NCBI RefSeq assembly: GCF_028640845.1
Contig: NC_080539.1
Span: 161,634,736-161,698,735, forward strand
DNA: 64,000 nt
Reading direction: 5' to 3'
Source: Ahaetulla prasina
Lineage: Eukaryota; Chordata; Lepidosauria; Squamata; Colubridae
The translations under genes and the position numbers were made by a program. The notes beneath the pieces were generated by a model. That model saw nothing but the letters and a program-made list of their open reading frames with translations. It was not told the DNA's origin and made no database searches. This document shows, in pieces, positions 55,241 to 64,000 of this stretch (positions are counted from its first letter, which is position 1; every line of letters begins with the position of its first letter).

Positions 55241-56027
55241 TTCTCAACAGTAGTACGTTTATATTAGGTTTGTTTGAAGTATACATAATTGGGATTATAT
55301 TCCACATGAGGCCAAATAATTTGTTTTATTTGAAGAGTTTTAAAATACTAAATTAAGAAAGGTACTCCTAAACTATCTTCCATGGCAGATTTATATTCCT
55401 TTTCAATCTAGCTTATTTGCCCCAATAGACAAACAGTTTCAGTAGCTGTTGCCAACTATTAAATCTATATTCTAAGAAATTTACTGGAAGAATTCGATAT
55501 AGGTAAGTCAATCTAGGTAAAATATCCATTTTTAGGAACAGTCATTCTTCCTAAGTAAGACAACTATAACTTTGCCCATTTCTTTTCCAGATTTATACTT
55601 ATTCTATTCATTCAACTTTCAAATACATTATCAATTATTTGTTAGTAGATGACAAATATTGCTCAGTTTTTGAAATATATATTTCATGTACAGTCAAACT
55701 GTTGTTTCAGCTGCATTTGGGCACATGAAAGCACATTGTTTCAGATTTATATAGATTTATACATATGGTAATCCTGTATTTCAGGATTTTATAGAAATAT
55801 TGAACTGGTTTTATAAATGAGGGTATTGTATCATTTGAAAAAAAAATCCAATCTGCTTTCAAATTTAATATTAATACTAGGAATTCTATTATCTGAATGC
55901 ATTGTATTAGCTGGGGACTTAATAGCAAAGACAAAAAGAAGAAAAGTCAATGGATATCTTTGTTTCATGGCTCAACCAAGTGGAAACCTGTTTCCCATCA
56001 ATACACTTTGAATTTGACCAGAGTAAG
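55241..56027. other. AT-rich region without recognised gene
   Basis: No gene or element assigned. Confidence 0.4.
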
Positions 56028-57393
56028 GATACATAATTGATCCAATCTATGAATAAACTTATTTCCCTTATCTTGATTCTGATGGTGACTCTTATAAAGT
56101 ATTATTTCACAATATCAACAGGTTTGTTGGTTTTTCTAATGAGAAAAGTCATAGGAAGGTAGAATTTTTGTCTCACATATGCAAAATTTAACAGCTGTCA
56201 ATTTGCCAACTTAATTTGCCAAGTACATTGATTAGGAAAAATAAGAAAAGCCTTTTTAGAGGGATTATAAAATCTCCTAATATCCACTAATCTTAAATCA
56301 CCCCAAATATATTAATTTGGTTTTATTGATGTCAACATTAGAAGTCATGTTTAAGTCTTCCCTAAAAACATTATTGCTATATAGAGCCATTGTTAAAATG
56401 AGTGACTATATCAACTCAATAAATAAAGACAATGGTAATTATTTTTTAAAATTTGTTGCTTTGGAGTGACCAAATATATTTTATTATTTATGAGACACAA
56501 ATATCAACTAAACCTGCCTGTTCCAAATGTAATTTACCCAAGAGAAATATACAGACACACCTACAATGGGGATATTAAAGCACATTGTTGATCATTCAGT
56601 CTGATGTACTTTTTATCATAACTGTCACATTCACACTCACTGCTTTAGTGGGTGAGATTTATCTGAATGTTTACTACTGCTGAATTATAAATAGACCTAC
56701 CATCAAACAAAATAACCTGAAACTGTGAGTTATTTATTTGATTTGCAATAAATGGAACTCAATTTATTGAATAAAACAAATACTTAAACAACGAAGAAAG
56801 TTTCTAGGTATAATGACCATAAAAAATACCGTGTGGAAGATAACATCATGTTTAATATAACAATGCAATGCAGAGGTTGCCAGTATCACAAAATATTTAG
56901 TTTGAAATGTCTATGGTTTTTGTTAAACATCATGTTTTCAAAGCACTCACATTCTTCATTTATCAAACTCTTGAAATCTGCAATTGTTATTGACAGCTAT
57001 GAAGAGAAATTATTATCTCTTATGTTTCTATTTTCCAGACCCAGATATCATTTTTTCAGATAAATGGATTATGTTAACTATGCAATGTGAAAGGAGAAGA
57101 GAGAACTCCTGTTACCCAGCTTCTCATTTTGTTTTGCTTCCTAAATCCCTACATCCACAAATTGGATTGTTTTGTGGAGAATAGCGGTCCCCAACCTTTC
57201 CAGCTTGGCGGCCCAGCTCAGGGGAGTCGTGTGAGTGATAGGTACACACACATGTACACAGCTCCATTTTAGAATAGAATAGAATAGAATAGAATAGAAT
57301 AGAATAGAATAGAATAGAATAGAATAGAATAGAATACAGATTTGATCACATTTAATTCCTTGAGACCAGCTCAATAGAATATGAAGGGTTGGA
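56028..57393. repeat. Dispersed segmental duplication, copy 2
   Basis: Counterpart of 39273-40868 in the same orientation, about 16.8 kb away. It lacks the 230-bp hAT insertion (empty site at 56264-56271). Otherwise it differs by scattered substitutions and small indels. Confidence 0.92.
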
Positions 57394-57708
57394 GTGGCAG
57401 GTGCACACGCATGTAGACAGCTCCATTTGTGCTAGAGATGCAACTGCGTACCCTTCATTCACATGAATCGAGCTTTCGCAGAAGTGGAAGGTGCTTGCAC
57501 TTGTGCGCAGAGCTCAACTTGCATGAGTGGAGGGCACTTGTGCTCACATACAAAGCTCCATTTGCACGAATGAAACTTAGTGCACGAGTGCAAGTGCCTT
57601 CTGTTCACACAAGTGGAGTTTCACATGCTCACACTTGCCCATTTCTCCCATGGTTTCGAACAGACTGCAGCCCAGTAGTGAGTCATGGCCCAGAGGTTGG
57701 GGATCTCT
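57185..57708. mobile_element. hAT-like element with embedded (AGAAT)n array
   Basis: CGGTCCCCAACCTTTCC start and CAGAGGTTGGGGATCTCTG end, inverted-like. The interior has an (AGAAT)n array (57273-57336) and a near-repeat of GGTACACACACATGTACACAG / GTGCACACGCATGTAGACAG. No clear TSD. The duplicate at 40674 is truncated. Confidence 0.65.
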
Positions 57709-57841
57709 GATGTAGAAGACAAAAAATGTCTAATATTATAGCATTTGTTTAGTTAAGTGATAGAAAGGAAGGAAATGGCATCCCAATGATTCTGCTACAT
57801 TTAAGGATTCTGAGTTAAATCCACACATAGTCCTTCTAAGG

Positions 57842-57976
57842 CAGGGGTCTCCAACCTCGGTCCCTTTAAGACTTGTGGACTTCAACTCCCAGAGTTCCTC
57901 AGCCAGCTTTGCTGGCTGAGGGACTCTGGGAGTTAAAGTCCACAAGTCTTAAAGGGACCGAGGTTGGAGACCCCTG
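57842..57976. mobile_element. Near-perfect palindromic hAT-like MITE, 135 bp
   Basis: CAGGGGTCTCCAACC start, GGTTGGAGACCCCTG end, perfect 8-bp TSD TTCTAAGG (57834-57841 and 57977-57984). Arms of about 60 bp are almost exact complements, so the transcript would form a long hairpin. Confidence 0.93.
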
Positions 57977-58487
57977 TTCTAAGGTGTAACCAGTGATAGT
58001 TGTTGTGACTTTCATTATGGCTAAAAAAAGAATTTTGATTTCAATAAGTGCTGGAAACTATACAATCTGTAAATAATGTAAGGATTCATGGATTAAATGC
58101 CATCAAGTCAGTGTCAAGTCTTAGTGAGTCCCCAGGATGATCTACCTTCAACTTGGCCTTTTAGAGTTTTGAGTGATACATTCATTGATATTGTATATTA
58201 TTTCCCAACCTTTGAATAAGCTGTAAAAATATATACAGAACGTACCTTCATTCTTACAAGCATTATATGGACACTAAAAAAGAAAAGAAATCACGAAAAG
58301 GACAAAATAGGTAAGTCTTGAAGAGATGACTGAATGCAATCGAGAGAATGGGGATCAGGTGACAAGCAGAAGACAAGTAGGGAGCTGCATGGAACGAGCA
58401 ATGTATATCAAACAAATGGCTTTAGCAGATATGTCCATTTTGGTTGGGGGTAATGATTTGCTGATATTGGCCTGATATCTTAAAGTG

Positions 58488-58712
58488 GTGCTATGGCCTA
58501 GAGGTGGAGCTCTTGTCTCACAATCAGGAGGCTGTAAATTCAATCCTAGATGGAGGCAGATATTTCTCTCTCTTGGCAGAATGAGAATATATCTGCTGAA
58601 CAAAACTCTGCATTGGTGACAGGAAGGGCATCCAGCCATTAAACACTCTGCTAGCTCCATTCAGTTGCCCAGGCTCTATCCCACAAGGGATTATGGGGTT
58701 ATTAAAAGAAGA
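58488..58712 (+). mobile_element. tRNA-derived SINE, second family
   Basis: Head GCTATGGCCTAGAGGTGGAG (A-box-like) and TAAATTCAATCC (B-box-like). The body has GTGACAGGAAGGGCATCCAG and CAAGGGATTATGGGGTTA. It differs from the 26060 family. The minus-strand ORF is a shadow. Confidence 0.7.
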
Positions 58713-58792
58713 TGATTTCATACAGATGATCTTCTGTATGAAAAGATGCAGTAGGTTATCTAAAATGGCATTATCAGTGATGCACTGAAGGT

Positions 58793-58890
58793 TTTATCTA
58801 ATCTGATAATGAAACATCTGCAAGCAAACAACCAAACTCAGAGAGCAATGAAGACTCTTTAGTTCAACACTGAACTCCATATATTCTCTT
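58793..58890 (+). mobile_element. Penelope-type terminal fragment
   Basis: ATAATGAAACATCTGCAAG and CCAAACTCAGAGAGCA match the arms at 13047-13215. A CTGATAA word precedes GAAA, a decayed hammerhead-like core. Confidence 0.5.
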
Positions 58891-60050
58891 CTGTTAGAGC
58901 CGTTTGGGTATCTGAGGAATTTATGGTGTTTTTTTTAGAGAAGCAGATTACCGTTTTCACTATTGCTGTAGTCCTCTATATATTGGGTGTTTAGCACCAA
59001 GAATTTTCAACAATGGCTATTATAAGCAAGGAACTTTTGGGAGCTGAAATCCGTATGTCCAGAGGATAACCACTTAGAAGGATTTGGTTTTTTTTTTGCC
59101 TTCATTCATAAGAAATCTTTTATTTTGTCATGTTTTGAGATTTAGGGGTCTAACTATGCTATGCTGTTGACATTTTGTGTTTTTTGGGGTTCCAGGATTT
59201 ACAGTGTGTATGTAGTTATATACTGGATCTATTATTCTGTGACATATACATGAATATATACATGTATAGTAACTCACTGTAATGTAATGGTTAACGTGCT
59301 GGACTAGAAATGGAAAGATTGAATTTCTAGTCCTCTTTTAGGCATAGAAACCATGGGTGATGTTAGGCCAATGATTCTTTCTTTAGACTGGGAAGCTAAA
59401 AAACATCTATACATTAACTCTCACTACACTACTGTAGTAGGTTATAGTGCATAATAGTAATGGACATCAATAGTTTACCGAGTATATACTTCTGTCTGAT
59501 TCCAAGTATAATATTTCCCGCAGAAATTTCTTCTTGTGCCTTTTTCTATGATATTTCAGACCATTCTTATATTTAATAAGTGGATATTCACAAATATTAT
59601 TTCTCTAAGTGTAAATGGCATTCTTATTTTAAACTCTAATCTCCTCAAGGACCCCAAAGTTGTCTTTTGTACAGCTGCCTAATTAATCTTTGAGAAGAGA
59701 AAAATGTATTGATGATGATAATAATAATAATATGACAATTCATTACAATCTGCAAATGCTTGATTCCTAATTAAAAAGCAAGCAAGCTGAAGGACAGCAA
59801 AAGATCTAAAAGCATCTCCGACACTAAAGGTCCTTCTTAATATATTTCCTGTCTATCACAGTTATTATTACAGGGTGGGCTGACAGGTCAATTATGTACT
59901 TGCAGAAGAACTGATACAAAGGATATTACAGTCTCAAATGCAAACCCTTGCAAACACAGTCTCTAAATAGCAGATACGCCTCACCTTGAAAAAGCTCTAT
60001 ATTTTGAGAACACCCTTCTTAAGCCAACAGCCTTCTTAAGCCACGGCCTG
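58891..60050. other. Region with one decayed SINE and a possible conserved block
   Basis: About 59276-59420 looks like a decayed plus-strand copy of the 37640 SINE family (GTAATGGTTAACGTGCTGGAC, then GAATTTCTAGTCCTC). About 59640-60000 is a candidate conserved non-coding block. A short ATA/ATG tract is at 59711-59733. Nothing coding. Confidence 0.45.
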
Positions 60051-60316
60051 GGCTGTGATAGCTCAGGCTGTTAGAAGCCTGTTATTAGAACACAGTAGCC
60101 TACAATTACTGCAGGTTCAAGCCCGGCCCGAGGTTGACTCAGCCTTCCATCCTTTATAAGGTAGGTAAAATGAGGACCCAGATTGTTGGGGGGGGCAATA
60201 AGTTGACTTTGTAAATATACAAATAGAATGAGACTATTGCCTTATACACTGTAAGCCGCCCTGAGTCTTCGGAGAAGGGCGGGATATAAATGTAAATAAA
60301 TAAATTAAAAAAAAAA
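60051..60316 (+). mobile_element. tRNA-derived SINE with CR1/L2-type tail
   Basis: A-box-like GTGATAGCTCAGGCTG, B-box GGTTCAAGCCC, then the 3' part CCGCCCTGAGTCTTCGGAG and (AAAT)n plus poly(A). The tail resembles the 3' ends of the LINEs at 20552-21155 and 28058-29192, suggesting that this LINE family mobilises the SINE. Confidence 0.85.
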
Positions 60317-61103
60317 AACAGCAGCCAACTGGCCCTACTGTTAAATCAGGCAAGGCTGCTGTCTTGAGCAGAAGATGCTATGGGGCAGAAAATGCTGGGG
60401 AGAGATTGTATGAGCCATTGAAGGTAGATGAAGAGGCTGGCTCATTGCCTGAATACAAGCAAGGCCCAATTTCCTCATCAGTCCTGATGGTTTCTATTCT
60501 GCGGAATAAAGTTGGATGGCATTCTCTCCTTCACTAAAGGTAACAAAATGTCTATGGCCAAGTCAAACCTGCAGATACAGCCCCAGTAATATTACGGTGG
60601 GGCTTCCTTTTGCCACCTCCCCTTTCTCAGCAGAGAGGTGAGCCAGGCTACATTCCATATATGGGTGTACTTATCCAATAGAGAGTCAGGAATAGTGAGT
60701 CAGGCTATTCCTTCCTTAATGGCACAGGTGCTATTTGTGGTCAAAAGGGATTAACCAGATGCCCATGGTTGTAACTGAGTGGGAATTATTGTCTTTCCTT
60801 GTTGACCTTGGTGGCACCTTTCCCCCGCCCCCCCAAACTTTTTATTAAGGACAGATGACTTTTGATCCCATTTAGCTTTAGTAGGCCAAAGTTTAGGAAT
60901 AGGCAAAAGTGGCTAATTTGGAAAGTGCGCTAAGGCACCAAAGGGAAAGTTGTGTGTGTGCATTTCATTCTGGTTGGCTTGACAGATGGGGCAGAGAACC
61001 GCCTTAGATTCACTTTGCACCCAGTAAAGGCTAACCAGAGTTGGGTTAGTGTAAGCTGGAATTTCTCACCATTGATTGATTGGTTTAACGTATGGCATAT
61101 TAT
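60317..61103. other. Region without recognised gene
   Basis: No assignable element or exon. Confidence 0.4.
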
Positions 61104-61111
61104 ACCTGGAC

Positions 61112-61471
61112 CAGGGGTGGGCTTCAAACATTTTAGCAAGGGGTTCTCTGCCTGGTTTCTGGGTGGGCATGGCCATGGTGGGCGTGGCCTAGTCAGCCTC
61201 CTGCACCATGGTGGGAGGAGGCTGTTTTTGCCCTCCCCGGGCTCTGGAGGTTTTCTTCGAGCCTCCGGGAGGGAAAATGCGGCCTGAACTTCTAGTAGGC
61301 CCGTTTTTCGCCCTCCACGAGCCTCTGTGCATACTCTGCACTTACCTGCATCCAAAACGGGCTGCATGGGGGAGGGAGGGGAGGGGTGGATGGGGCCAGC
61401 CAGGAGTGGGATTTGGGGATTCTCCGAACTGCACAGAATCTTAGCTGCAAATCCCCAACAGCCCACTCCTG
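61112..61471. mobile_element. hAT-like MITE, 360 bp
   Basis: CAGGGGTGGGCTTC start and GCCCACTCCTG end, perfect 8-bp TSD ACCTGGAC (61104-61111 and 61472-61479). The GC-rich interior accounts for the overlapping chance ORFs. Confidence 0.92.
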
Positions 61472-61740
61472 ACCTGGACTAGCAATATAAATTAATATTT
61501 CAACTACATTGGTAGAACTCAATAAAATATAAATGTCAAAAAGATCTTTATTCAGATATCAATGTTTAGGCCATCTAACCATTGAAGTGCAGCTTTGTTT
61601 ATATTAAAAAATATATCAGATACTGGACCAGTATATGCCCTCAGATTACAGCCAGTCATGTTGTGATCTACAGTTTGATGTGGGACACCCACATTCACAT
61701 TTATCCAGCGAGTTGCGGCAGATACCATGTGAGGTGTGAT

Positions 61741-62057
61741 GAGTGGTGGGTTGCTACCGGTTCACCCCAGTTTGGGAGAGCTGGTAGCAGAGATGTTGAT
61801 GTGACTGCAAACCAGTTTGCTCCGACTGTCTTCTGGGCCCTCCCACTCACCCCTGTGTTGTACCTACCTTTATTCCTTCATTTTTAGCCCAGCTGAAAGG
61901 CACAGCAGAGCGGATTTCAATGCCTCAGCTGTTTAGCTAGTCAATGCGCTTGCGCAAAGCACAAGTTTGGCCTGCATGCGAGCACACACACGCTGATCAC
62001 ACACAAAGTATGTGCGCGAAGCAAACCGGTGGTAACACCGATTAGAACCCACCACTG
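61741..62057. mobile_element. hAT-like MITE, 317 bp
   Basis: GAGTGGTGGGTTGCTACC start and AACCCACCACTG end. TSD GGTGTGAT (61733-61740) versus GGTGTGAC (62058-62065), 7 of 8. Contains GCGCTTGCGCAAAGC. Confidence 0.85.
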
Positions 62058-62065
62058 GGTGTGAC

Positions 62066-63159
62066 TCCTATTCAAGATTATCCTGGTAGTGCAAATCCTG
62101 GCACCTTTTTTGTGGGGTCATTTACACGACTTTCTAGGTCTGCGTTCAGTGACACATTGGAATTCTCTCACTTGATTTAAAGGCAGGAACATGATGAGAG
62201 GAGATGATTATACTCCCTTCCCAGCATAGGATTGCCCTTAACACACATTATAGCTCACAACCTTCTAAACAATAAGATCTCCAGCTTCTTGTTTTGTGTT
62301 TTTCTTTATTACAGATCTTTTATGGATTTAATAAAAAAAAAACCCTAGCTCATGGAATCCTTCTGACAGACAATATCAATAGTTGATAATAAAACACTAT
62401 ATAGCTTGATCTTTATTTTTGGCCTCTTTATATCTGGTGTTCTTTTATAATTGTCATACAATAAATGCATAATGGAATGAAATAGGAAGAGCATTAACTG
62501 ACCAGGGCTTTGGCCATGATCAATTTTAGATATGAATGTCTTGTGGACATATTGATTTTTGAAAGTTTTTTTTTCTGCAAATGAATTTAAAGAGAGACTT
62601 TCCTGAAAACTTTGGGTAGATCTATATGCATACATAGCGCCCTTTTATTTTCTCATATAAGCAGGGCAAAATTGTAATATGAGGGAAAGTTTGAAAAAAC
62701 AACCACCTTTGGTGCTATACAGAACATTGGAATGCAATCCTCCTCCTCCTCCTCCTCCTCCTCCTCTTCCTCCTCCTCCTCCTCTCAAGTAATGAGTCAA
62801 TGGTGACACCAATTACGTTGCATGTCCTGGAAAGGACTGTTTGAATTCCATCTTTTGATCTGATACATTTGACAAGTTGGTCACACGGTCCCCTTCTAAT
62901 GGTTTCAAGTAGATAATGAAAAAAAAATAAAACAGGCCCCATGAGTTACTCTCTACCCTCCTGCTTGAATCCAGAGCTACTGATTCATATGGTGGAGTGA
63001 AGGGAAAGGATAAAAAATGGTTTTACATTGTCTCCAACTAAACATACACTTGTGCTCTGGTCTTAACCGAGTAAGGCCTCAGTTTCCTTTTTTAAGTGAT
63101 TTAAAAAATAGTAAATATTACTTTAATAATTTAAATAATAATAAATAATATTTTAAAGT
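62066..63159. other. Region without recognised gene; (TCC)n microsatellite
   Basis: (CCT)n at about 62738-62786 with one interruption; the Arg-rich minus-strand ORF is its translation. Otherwise unassigned AT-rich sequence. Confidence 0.55.
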
Positions 63160-63605
63160 GATTTAAAAGAAGAGCAACTAAAATGATTAAAGGCCTGGAG
63201 ACTAAAACATATGAAGAACGACTGCAGGATTTGGGTTTGGCTAGTCTAAAGAAAAGAAGAATTAGGAGTGACATGAAAGCAGTATTCCAGTACTTGAGGG
63301 GCTGCCACAAAGAAGAGGGGGTCAAATTATTCTCCAAAGCACCTGAGAGCAAGACAAGAAACAATGGATGGAAACTAATCAAGGAGTGAAGCAACCTGGA
63401 ATTAAGTAGAAACTTCCTAACAGTGAGGACAATTAACCAGTGGAACTGCTTTGCCTTCAGAAGTTGTGGGTGCTTCATCACTGGAGGTTTTTAAGAAGAG
63501 ACTGGATAGCCACTTGTCTGAAATAATATAGGGTCTCCTACTTGAGCAGGGGGTTGGACTAGAAGACCTCCAAGGTCCCTTCCAGTTCTAGTCTGACTGA
63601 TTGAC
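63160..63605 (+). mobile_element. CR1 LINE ORF2 C-terminal fragment with 3' end
   Basis: The frame at 63183-63389 reads LETKTYEERLQDLGLASLKK, then an LFSKAPESKTRNNGWKL-like segment, before a stop. The DNA continues to AGGGTCTCCTACTTGAGCAG and AAGACCTCCAAGGTCCCTTC, typical of the CR1 C-terminus, ending in (ATTG)n at 63596-63620. It gives the uninterrupted counterpart of 54460-55240. Confidence 0.8.
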
Positions 63606-63952
63606 AGATTGATTGATTGAATGTCTTCCATTTATAGTAGACCTCTAGAAGCAACTTCACTGTCAAGCTGAAGAAACTGCTCTTGGAGGGGGGTGGGGAT
63701 GTGACTGCCTTTCAATGTGAGAATAGTTGTTGATATTAGTCTAATAAAATATTGCTCCATGAAAAATTTGTGACCAAACTTTGTGAATGTTGGTCTTCTT
63801 TCTTTCTTATCTGCAACTCTATTATTTACAAAACTGGACAGGGTTGCTTCCTAATTCTGTTACAAACACTTCAAAAAATGTACGTGGACTGTATTTGTAA
63901 ACCCTACATCTCCCATAAAACGTAGGTCTTTCTATTTTTCAATACTCATTCC

Positions 63953-64000
63953 CAGTGGTGAAATTCAATTTTTTTTTTACTACCGGTTCTGTGGGCGTGG
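63953..64000. mobile_element. hAT-like MITE, left end, cut by the window edge
   Basis: CAGTGGTGAAATTC followed by a T-run and ACTACCGGTTCTGTGGG, as in 26539 and 54686. The right end lies outside the window. Confidence 0.88.

Noticed and set aside
62715..62942. Arg-rich ORF resembling a nuclear localisation tract
   Set aside because: Translation of the (TCC)n microsatellite.

Overview
The window is repeat-dense vertebrate nuclear DNA, almost certainly from a squamate reptile and most likely a snake. The basis is the repeat community: BovB (RTE) LINEs, CR1/L3-type LINEs, an L2/CR1-type LINE, AATAG-type pentanucleotide arrays beside what looks like the Snake1 CR1 3' end, a Sauria-type tRNA SINE plus other tRNA-derived SINEs, Penelope-like elements, a DIRS tyrosine-recombinase fragment, a Ty3/Gypsy element, Tc1 and L1 fragments, and many short hAT-like elements with 8-bp target-site duplications (TSDs). 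I recognise no host protein-coding exon, rRNA or functional tRNA. Every long reading frame I can identify belongs to a transposable element, and all of those are broken.

Layout. 1-7 kb: BovB and L3 fragments on the minus strand in overlapping tandem copies. 7.2-8.9 kb: a Tc1 element with an L1 inside it. 9-10.3 kb: a DIRS recombinase fragment between two MITE copies. 11.9-13.2 kb: Penelope-like sequence with hammerhead-ribozyme-like motifs. 13.1-17.3 kb: a 2.07-kb tandem duplication. 17.5-19 kb: a hAT element and an L3 LINE. 19.2-24.4 kb: nested insertions (solo LTR in MITE; LINE in LTR in hAT MITE), the second nest partly copied by a 1.49-kb tandem duplication. 26-34 kb: a SINE, hAT elements, an L2/CR1 LINE, a solo LTR and an inverted minisatellite. 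38.7-40.9 and 56.0-57.4 kb: a Snake1-like 3' end and a dispersed segmental duplication whose two copies differ by one hAT insertion. 43.2-49.3 kb: a hAT element holding a full-length Ty3/Gypsy element with apparently identical LTRs. 50-64 kb: more hAT MITEs, SINEs, L3 and CR1 fragments.

The stretches between repeats are AT-rich and have no recognisable genes. A few (about 11.0-11.5, 35.6-35.9, 42.2-42.5, 49.6-49.75 and 59.6-60.0 kb) have a texture, rich in homeodomain-like AATTA/TAATGG words, that could be conserved non-coding sequence in a gene desert or large intron; this is a guess from composition. I found no new biological system. The most informative content is the dateable insertion stratigraphy, the Gypsy element with identical LTRs but broken frames, the natural empty sites, and the ribozyme-like motifs at Penelope-type ends.
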